Positions 15,651 to 20,624 of a stretch of 20,624 nucleotides of DNA are shown here, piece by piece. Source of the stretch: an uncultured Lachnospiraceae bacterium (GTDB lineage Bacteria > Bacillota > Clostridia > Lachnospirales > Lachnospiraceae); assembly GCA_910588885.1 (NCBI GenBank), contig CAJUSQ010000041.1, positions 1-20,624 on the forward strand. The letters run 5' to 3'. The first letter of the stretch is position 1. Each line of letters starts with the position of its first letter. A program made the position numbers and the translations under genes. The notes beneath the pieces were generated by a model, which saw nothing but the letters and a program-made list of their open reading frames with translations, was not told the DNA's origin and made no database searches.

Positions 15651-15659
15651 TGCTATTAT
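15651..15659 (+). promoter_or_regulatory. Extended -10 of the response-regulator/kinase operon
   Basis: TGCTATTAT is a TGn extended -10 (5/6 match). There is no good -35; the 22-bp box takes its place, as in class II activated promoters. The transcript would start only about 14 bases before the start codon. Confidence 0.5.
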
Positions 15660-15678
15660 AAAGGCCGGAGGTTTGCAG

Positions 15679-16347
15679 ATGGATAAAAGAATATTAATCA
15701 TTGAGGACGAGACGGCAATCCAAAAAATATTGTCGGAACCCCTTTCTTTTGAAGGATATGAAGTCACGGCTGCATCGGACGGACTGGCAGGGATCAATGC
15801 ATTTCGCGAACAAGAGTTCGATCTTGTTTTACTGGATATCATGTTACCTAAAATCGACGGGTATACCGTATGTGAAATGATACGGCAGGAATCGCAGATA
15901 CCGATTATCCTTTTGACGGCCCTTGATACGGAGGACGCCCAGATCAAGGGCTTTGACAAGCTGGCGGACGACTATATTACCAAGCCTTTTTCGATCCGGC
16001 TCGTCTTAAAGCGTGTGGAAGCCCTTTTGCGGCGGGCCTCCCGGGAGCCGGTGTCGGAAACGATCCGCTATCAGGAAATGACCCTGAACGAACCGGAGCG
16101 CCGGGTTACGGTTTCCGGGACCGAAGTATCCCTTACCCACCTGGAATTTGAAATCCTGTCCCTGCTTCTGAAAAATAAGGGCCGGGTTTTTACCAGGGAT
16201 GATTTGCTGAACCGGGTGTGGGGCTATGACTTTGCGGGAGAGGAAAAAGGCGTGAATTTTCACATTATGAATTTGCGGAAAAAATTAAATGTAGATTATA
16301 TTGAGACCGTCAGAGGGGTAGGATACAGGATTGCGAAAGAAAATTAG
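15679..16347 (+). CDS. OmpR/PhoB-family response regulator
   Basis: 222 residues. The receiver domain (1-115) has acidic pair Glu9-Asp10, phosphoacceptor Asp53 (LLDIMLP), Thr80 and Lys102 (DDYITKPF). The C-terminal winged helix (about 128-220) contains SLTHLEFEILSLLLKNKGRVFTRDDLL, a GVNFHIMNLRKKL recognition-helix region and the terminal VRGVGYRI. The ATG at 15679 follows GGAGG at 15667-15671; a TTG two codons earlier would put the site too close. It is followed by its kinase with a 17-base overlap. The 22-bp box at its own promoter and at the first permease gene points to autoregulation and to control of the permeases, most likely as an activator (inference). Confidence 0.95.
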   Translation: MDKRILIIEDETAIQKILSEPLSFEGYEVTAASDGLAGINAFREQEFDLVLLDIMLPKIDGYTVCEMIRQESQIPIILLTALDTEDAQIKGFDKLADDYITKPFSIRLVLKRVEALLRRASREPVSETIRYQEMTLNEPERRVTVSGTEVSLTHLEFEILSLLLKNKGRVFTRDDLLNRVWGYDFAGEEKGVNFHIMNLRKKLNVDYIETVRGVGYRIAKEN

Positions 16348-17767
16348 AAATAGCTTAAGCGCGAAGGTGTTTTTGTGGGTGTTTTTTGCCCTTACAATTT
16401 GCAGCGTGGTGATTTATGGAATCCTGCTGACGGTGCTGCCCAGGCAATATCAGGTTGTGTCGGACCGGCAGCTGGATTTCAACATAGAGATCCTGGTTTC
16501 AAAATTACAGCTTATGTGCTATGAGGATGCCGTAAAGGAAATCAACAATTTCTGCATCCAAAATAATGCGGCGGCAATCTTAAGTGATGAACAAGAGACC
16601 GTGAACCTTGGGGAAATAGAACAGGATGCCGTGAGCCTTGGGGAAATAGAACAGGAGACCGTGAGCTTTGGGAAAATAGAAATGGAAGCCATGGTGGTTG
16701 CAACGTCAAGCGTTACGACGACGGTTTCTTTTTCGGACCGCAGTACGGAATATACGCTGTTAATCTCTTCCCTGTCGCAGACGGCGGATACAATTTTAAA
16801 TCTCATGGTACGCTTTCTTCCGGTTCTCTTTGCCATTATCCTATTGCTGTCGTCGGTCAGCGCCCTGATCTGCAGCAAGGTAATCGTGTCGCCCATTGCG
16901 GAAATCAGCCGTATTTCCAGGCAGATGACATTCCTGGATCCGACCTGGAAATGTGATATTAAAAGCGGTGACGAAATCGGTGTACTTGCATCCAGCCTGA
17001 ATACGATGGCGGGCCGGCTGCAGAAGGCAATGGAAGAACTGCAAGCGGCCAATCATCAGCTGACGGACGATATGGAAAAATGCAAAGCGCTGGAAGAGCA
17101 GCGCAGGAATTTTTTTGCAGCCGTATCCCATGAACTGAAAACCCCGCTGACCATTTTAAAGGGGCAGATCGAAAATATGATTTTAGGATACGGCGATTAT
17201 CAGAATCATAAGAAATATCTGCCGGAAGCATTAAAAGCCACGGAAGATATCGAGCATCTCGTCAAAGAGATTATCGCCCTTTCTAAAATGGAAACCATGG
17301 ATATTGCGGGCGCCTTGCAGGAGGTTTCCCTGGAACAGACGATCAATCAAATGGTTCAGGCTGTTTTACCTCTTGCACGGGATAAGGATATCCAAATTCA
17401 CCGGAAGTTCCATACGGATTGTACGCTGCTGCTTCACCCGAATCTTTGGGAGAAAGCATTGTCCAATATCATTGGAAACGCCCTCCGGCATTCCCCCTGC
17501 GGAGCCCAGGTTTTCATTACTTTGCAGCCCGGCAAAACCGGGGATATCCTTGTGATTGAAAATACCGGGACGCATATCCCAAAGGAAGATCTGGCGTATC
17601 TCTTCACACCCTTTTACCGGGCGGACAAATCAAGGAATAAGGCCACCGGAGGAAGCGGCCTGGGGTTGTATATTGTCAAAACCATTTTCGACCTCCATGG
17701 GATGGCCTGCCGTATCAAAAATACGGAGCAAGGCGTGGCCTTTATTCTGGAACAAAATAAAAAGTAG
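16331..17767 (+). CDS. Membrane sensor histidine kinase with TTG start
   Basis: 478 residues. TM1 about 13-37, extracytoplasmic domain about 38-157, TM2 about 158-183, HAMP about 184-235, a short coiled coil, then the kinase core: phosphoacceptor His267 in AAVSHELKTPLT, N-box NIIGNALRHSP (379-389), G1 VIENTGTHIP (408-417) and G2 GGSGLGLYIVKTI (440-452). The layout resembles VncS-type kinases. The only start that yields the complete first membrane segment is TTG 16331, 17 bases inside the regulator gene, with a GTAGGA-like site just upstream; the first ATG would delete TM1. The sensor domain contains three tandem 10-residue repeats (89-118). An intrinsic terminator follows, so the permeases are transcribed separately. 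Confidence 0.93.
   Translation: MRKKIRNSLSAKVFLWVFFALTICSVVIYGILLTVLPRQYQVVSDRQLDFNIEILVSKLQLMCYEDAVKEINNFCIQNNAAAILSDEQETVNLGEIEQDAVSLGEIEQETVSFGKIEMEAMVVATSSVTTTVSFSDRSTEYTLLISSLSQTADTILNLMVRFLPVLFAIILLLSSVSALICSKVIVSPIAEISRISRQMTFLDPTWKCDIKSGDEIGVLASSLNTMAGRLQKAMEELQAANHQLTDDMEKCKALEEQRRNFFAAVSHELKTPLTILKGQIENMILGYGDYQNHKKYLPEALKATEDIEHLVKEIIALSKMETMDIAGALQEVSLEQTINQMVQAVLPLARDKDIQIHRKFHTDCTLLLHPNLWEKALSNIIGNALRHSPCGAQVFITLQPGKTGDILVIENTGTHIPKEDLAYLFTPFYRADKSRNKATGGSGLGLYIVKTIFDLHGMACRIKNTEQGVAFILEQNKK
16595..16684 (+). repeat. Three tandem 30-bp repeats inside the kinase sensor domain
   Basis: Units at 16595-16624, 16625-16654 and 16655-16684. Units 1 and 2 match at 27 of 30 bases, units 2 and 3 at 24 of 30. 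Each encodes a ten-residue acidic unit of the form (E/D)(T/A)V(N/S)(L/F)G(E/K)IE(Q/M). A multiple of three keeps the reading frame, so copy number could change without destroying the kinase. Confidence 0.93.
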
Positions 17768-17777
17768 TTTTCGATTG

Positions 17778-17809
17778 AAAAGCTGTCGGCGTTTGCCGGC
17801 AGCTTTTTT
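17778..17809 (+). terminator. Intrinsic terminator after the kinase gene
   Basis: A 12-base stem (AAAGCTGTCGGC with GCCGGCAGCTTT, one T-G wobble) around a GTTT loop, ending in a run of six T. It lies 10 bases past the kinase stop and separates the two-component operon from the permease operon. Confidence 0.9.
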
Positions 17810-17831
17810 GAAAGCCCAATGAAAATCTTAT

Positions 17832-17853
17832 GAAACCCAAATCAAAAACAAAT
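17832..17853 (+). promoter_or_regulatory. 22-bp box, copy 2, at the permease promoter
   Basis: Matches 15622-15643 at 20 of 22 positions, with the same 14-base core (17840-17853). Half-sites CAAATCAAA and CAAATGAAA start 11 bp apart. It ends 10 bases before a TAGGAT -10 candidate (17864-17869), exactly the spacing of copy 1 to its own -10. Confidence 0.65.
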
Positions 17854-17863
17854 GAAAGGGCGG

Positions 17864-17869
17864 TAGGAT
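17864..17869 (+). promoter_or_regulatory. -10 candidate of the permease operon
   Basis: TAGGAT (4/6) is weak alone. It is supported by lying at the same offset from the 22-bp box as the extended -10 of the response-regulator gene, and by its position between the upstream terminator and the first permease start. Confidence 0.4.
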
Positions 17870-17897
17870 AAACGGCAGAAAGGAGAGAAGTGCTTAG

Positions 17898-19259
17898 ATG
17901 AATGTGACACAGAGAGCAATGCTTTATATATTGCGCAAAAAAGGAAAAACGATAAGCCTGTTTTTGGTAGTATTCGTAATTGCGGTTTTTCTGATTTTAT
18001 GCTTTGGCGTCTTAAACGGATCGAAAAAATTAGCAAGAGAGATCCGGACCTCCCTGGGAGCGGCTTTTTACATAAGGGCATATACCCAGGTGTCGATGAA
18101 TGACAAGGGGGAAATGGAAGTAAAAGAAAACGATATCCATATTACAAAACAAGAAACAGAAAAAATTATGGGAACAGGTGATATTAAATACTGCAATCCC
18201 ATAAATTACGGCTTTGCCAAAAGTGATGCGATAGCGTTTATACCAGGCGATAAACACACCGAAGAGAATAATATGGGAAAAGTGACGGCGCTTCGGTTTT
18301 CCGCAATTGCCCCTGATTTTGCCGAGGAAACAGCCGTTTTGGCGGAAGGGAAGCATATCACCGACGGGGATGAAGGCAAAATTCTCCTAAGCGGGCAGCT
18401 GGCAGAAGCCAATGGTCTGTCGGTCGGCGACCGGGTGACATTGACCCATGCCAAACTGGGGGAAGCGGAGGGCAGGTACATTGATGAAATAGCCGTCAAA
18501 ACCAGGTATGTCCAGGTTGAGATCGCGGGAATTTATGAGCGGGATGAGGAAGACGCCTCCGGTAAGCCAACGGCGGGAATTGCTGCGAACAAGATCTATG
18601 CGAGCCTTGATGTTTTGGACGGGCTGAAGGAGAGTGAAACGGATGTTTACACGGGAGAGGTGGACTTCTACATTACGGATCCTTCCAGGCTTAACGCTGT
18701 TACCCGAAATGTGCTGCAGCTGCAATCCATTGACTGGACAACACATTTTATCCGGACCAACGATTTTCAATACTCCAAAATCGCCGACCGCTTAGCTTCC
18801 CTGGGGGATTTGGTGAAGCTTCTGCTGGCGTTTGGATCGGTTGCCGGAACGGCGTTTTTAACCCTGCTGCTCACTATGCGTATGCGGGGACGGATGCAGG
18901 AAGCCGGTATTTTGCTGGCGGCAGGAATTTCCAAAGGCCGGATTATGGCGGGATTCCTGCTGGAAGTGTTGTCCGTAGCCCTGATTGCGCTGGTTTTCTC
19001 CTATCTTGTTTCGCTTCCTGCCGCAGATTTTTTGGAACACAGCCTGTTTGGGGGATTGCAGCCGAATTTGTTAAGGGATGAAGCAATTATATCAGGAAAG
19101 AACGGAATCAGCCCAATCGAAACGATCCTGAAGCCGGGGCTCCTGGAAACCTTGCTTCTATATACATGCCAGATAGCCGTAATTATGGCTTCCACTTGCG
19201 TATCGTCCATTATGATGATCCGGCTGCAGCCAAAAGAAATTTTGTCAAAGATGAGTTAG
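17898..19259 (+). CDS. ABC transporter permease, FtsX/MacB type (first of pair)
   Basis: 453 residues with the four-segment FtsX/MacB layout: TM1 about 19-40, a large extracytoplasmic (MacB-type periplasmic core) domain about 41-300, then TM2 about 303-327, TM3 about 348-373 and TM4 about 414-440. The MRMRGRMQEAGILLAAGISKGRI stretch after TM2 is the cytoplasmic coupling segment of FtsX-fold permeases, and PKEILSKMS is a typical ending shared with the next gene. Such proteins do not form a classic channel; they couple an ATPase to extraction or signalling at the outer face, often for lipids, antimicrobial peptides or peptide signals. AGGAG at 17881-17885 precedes ATG 17898 with a rather long 12-base gap. 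The second permease follows 12 bases later. Confidence 0.9.
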   Translation: MNVTQRAMLYILRKKGKTISLFLVVFVIAVFLILCFGVLNGSKKLAREIRTSLGAAFYIRAYTQVSMNDKGEMEVKENDIHITKQETEKIMGTGDIKYCNPINYGFAKSDAIAFIPGDKHTEENNMGKVTALRFSAIAPDFAEETAVLAEGKHITDGDEGKILLSGQLAEANGLSVGDRVTLTHAKLGEAEGRYIDEIAVKTRYVQVEIAGIYERDEEDASGKPTAGIAANKIYASLDVLDGLKESETDVYTGEVDFYITDPSRLNAVTRNVLQLQSIDWTTHFIRTNDFQYSKIADRLASLGDLVKLLLAFGSVAGTAFLTLLLTMRMRGRMQEAGILLAAGISKGRIMAGFLLEVLSVALIALVFSYLVSLPAADFLEHSLFGGLQPNLLRDEAIISGKNGISPIETILKPGLLETLLLYTCQIAVIMASTCVSSIMMIRLQPKEILSKMS

Positions 19260-19271
19260 GAGGATGGAAAA

Positions 19272-20573
19272 ATGAGTATTTTAAAAAGAGCGGGGCTATA
19301 CTGCCTAAGACAGCGGGTGAAGAGTTTGATCCTGTTTCTGGTTCTGACCCTTGCGGCAGCCCTTGTACTGACCGGTATTGCCGTGGGTGACGCAGCGAAA
19401 GATGCAACGGCAGAGGTCCAGAATGCGATCGGCGGGAAAATCATACTTGAAACCGACTCGGAAGGGAATATGAGCAAAGGGCAAAACCAATGGGGGACGG
19501 TTTATACTTATCATGGGGATATGATTACACAGGAGATGGTAGAAGCAATCAGAAAAGTGGAGGGAGTAGTGGACTGCAATGTGGAAGAGGAAGCAGGCTA
19601 TTATGGGGCAGGGGTTGATTTCCAATATCTCCCCGCCGCTTTTGGGCTGAACTATACGCAATATGGGGAAGCGTCCGGCTATACGGCGACGTTATCCTCT
19701 GAAAAATGTGCGAAATTTGAAAGCGGCAGGTACAAATTAGTGGACGGCAGGCATATTACCCCGGAGGACAAAGGGGTTTGCCTGATTTCAAAGGAGCTTG
19801 CGGATTACAACAGCCTGTCTGTCGGTGCCAAGATTAAGATGTACAGCCTGGACGCGGATGATATTACGGAGTTTACCATTGTGGGGATTTTTGACGGTAC
19901 CGAGGGGACTTCGGAAACTCCCTTAACGGTAGACGAAATTCCGGCAAACCGGGGCTATATAGATTGTGCGACTCTCTTTGCACTGTTTGAAGAGGAACTG
20001 GGGGGCTGCTACCAGCAGCTGACGATCTATGCAGAAGATCCCGTCAGTATTCGGAATGTTTATGACAAAATCTCCGCTTTGCCGGAGCTGAAAGGAAAAA
20101 CCTTAAAGCTTACCATGGATACGGGGGAGTATGAGGTGGTGGCAATGCCCTTAGAGTCCCTGCAGAAGCTGGTAAGTACAAGTATTATTATTATTTCCAC
20201 TGTAAGTATTATAATATTGATTTTGCTTTTAACTATTTGGATCCGGGGACGCAAAAAGGAAATTGGCATATTGCTTTCCGTCGGCAAAAGCAAGGCAGAT
20301 ATCGTGCTGCAAATTTTTACGGAAACCTGTGGCGTTGCGGTTCTCTCTTTTGCGGCATCCGTACCCATTAGTTTTTCCATAGCAGATCAAGCAGGAGCGT
20401 TTTTCCTGTCCAAAGCCGCAGCGGGAGCCGCCGGTCTCAAGGTGCAGATAGATGCCGCCGATCTGCTTTGGCTATGGATCATTGGCATTTTGCTGATTGG
20501 GGCTGCGGTTCTTGCCTCATCCTGGCCGATTGTGCGCGCCAATCCCAAAGAGATTCTTACGAAAATGAGTTAA
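19272..20573 (+). CDS. ABC transporter permease, FtsX/MacB type (second of pair)
   Basis: 433 residues, paralogous to the preceding gene: TM1 about 18-38, extracytoplasmic domain about 40-298, TM2 about 302-323, TM3 about 346-370 and TM4 about 396-418. The IWIRGRKKEIGILLSVGKSKADI coupling segment and PKEILTKMS ending match the first permease. The extracytoplasmic domain contains an SVGAKIKM..FTIVGIFDGT stretch typical of MacB-like cores. AGGAGG lies 8 bases before ATG 19272, in the 12-base gap after the first permease. The two probably form a heterodimer. No ATP-binding subunit is in the window; it is expected next in the operon, by analogy with Vex-type loci (permease, permease, ATPase in varying order). 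Substrate unknown. Confidence 0.9.
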   Translation: MSILKRAGLYCLRQRVKSLILFLVLTLAAALVLTGIAVGDAAKDATAEVQNAIGGKIILETDSEGNMSKGQNQWGTVYTYHGDMITQEMVEAIRKVEGVVDCNVEEEAGYYGAGVDFQYLPAAFGLNYTQYGEASGYTATLSSEKCAKFESGRYKLVDGRHITPEDKGVCLISKELADYNSLSVGAKIKMYSLDADDITEFTIVGIFDGTEGTSETPLTVDEIPANRGYIDCATLFALFEEELGGCYQQLTIYAEDPVSIRNVYDKISALPELKGKTLKLTMDTGEYEVVAMPLESLQKLVSTSIIIISTVSIIILILLLTIWIRGRKKEIGILLSVGKSKADIVLQIFTETCGVAVLSFAASVPISFSIADQAGAFFLSKAAAGAAGLKVQIDAADLLWLWIIGILLIGAAVLASSWPIVRANPKEILTKMS

Positions 20574-20624
20574 GGAGCTTCCTGTATAATTCAAGTATAG
20601 GGAATTCCAAGAAAGAAGGTTGAG
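20574..20624 (+). other. Start of the gap after the permease pair; next gene not reached
   Basis: 51 bases after the second permease stop. No terminator hairpin is present. The last bases (AGAAAGAAGG at about 20611-20620) could be a ribosome binding site for a gene starting just outside the window. Confidence 0.4.

Overview
The window looks like a chromosomal segment of an anaerobic low-to-mid-GC Firmicute, most likely a gut-type Clostridia/Lachnospiraceae relative. The reasons are a type III glutamine synthetase, a two-iron superoxide reductase (desulfoferrodoxin), sigma-A-like promoters with TGn extended -10 elements, strong AGGAGG ribosome binding sites, and a dense set of cytoplasmic glycoside hydrolases under AraC-type regulators. 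No rRNA, tRNA, CRISPR array, transposase or phage gene was seen.

Layout. (1) 1-3688: two housekeeping genes, glnN (5' end cut off by the window) and pyrG. Their codon use is CTT-rich for Leu with mixed Arg codons, unlike the CTG/CGG-rich genes that follow, so a compositional border lies near 3.69 kb. (2) 3689-5651: a Na+-coupled NSS-family transporter and, convergent to it, a desulfoferrodoxin; the two share one bidirectional terminator. (3) 5802-15620: a glycan-degradation region. It contains a collapsed GH43 remnant, an AraC regulator divergent from a coupled SGNH esterase / GH78 alpha-L-rhamnosidase operon, then a fusion protein joining an AraC-type DNA-binding half to an apparently intact GH39 glycosidase, divergent from a GH3 enzyme. 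None of the enzymes has a visible signal peptide and no sugar transporter is present, so they probably act on imported oligosaccharides or glycosides. (4) 15622-20624: an OmpR-type response regulator and histidine kinase, then two FtsX/MacB-type ABC permeases. The cognate ATPase is not in the window and may lie just beyond its end. The arrangement recalls Vex/Vnc-type two-component-plus-permease loci.

How the parts work together. The two AraC proteins are placed to control the enzyme genes they diverge from. A 13-bp direct repeat spaced 32 bp apart between the AraC-GH39 gene and the GH3 gene is a candidate operator. In the signalling module, a 22-bp box (20 of 22 identical) sits at exactly the same distance from the -10 element in front of both the response-regulator gene and the first permease gene, which suggests autoregulation and direct control of the permeases.

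The most unusual items are the AraC-GH39 enzyme-regulator fusion, the in-frame GH43 remnant that joins the two ends of the family, the duplicated 22-bp box, and a 30-bp in-frame triplication in the kinase sensor domain. All family assignments are from reading the protein sequences, not from database searches.
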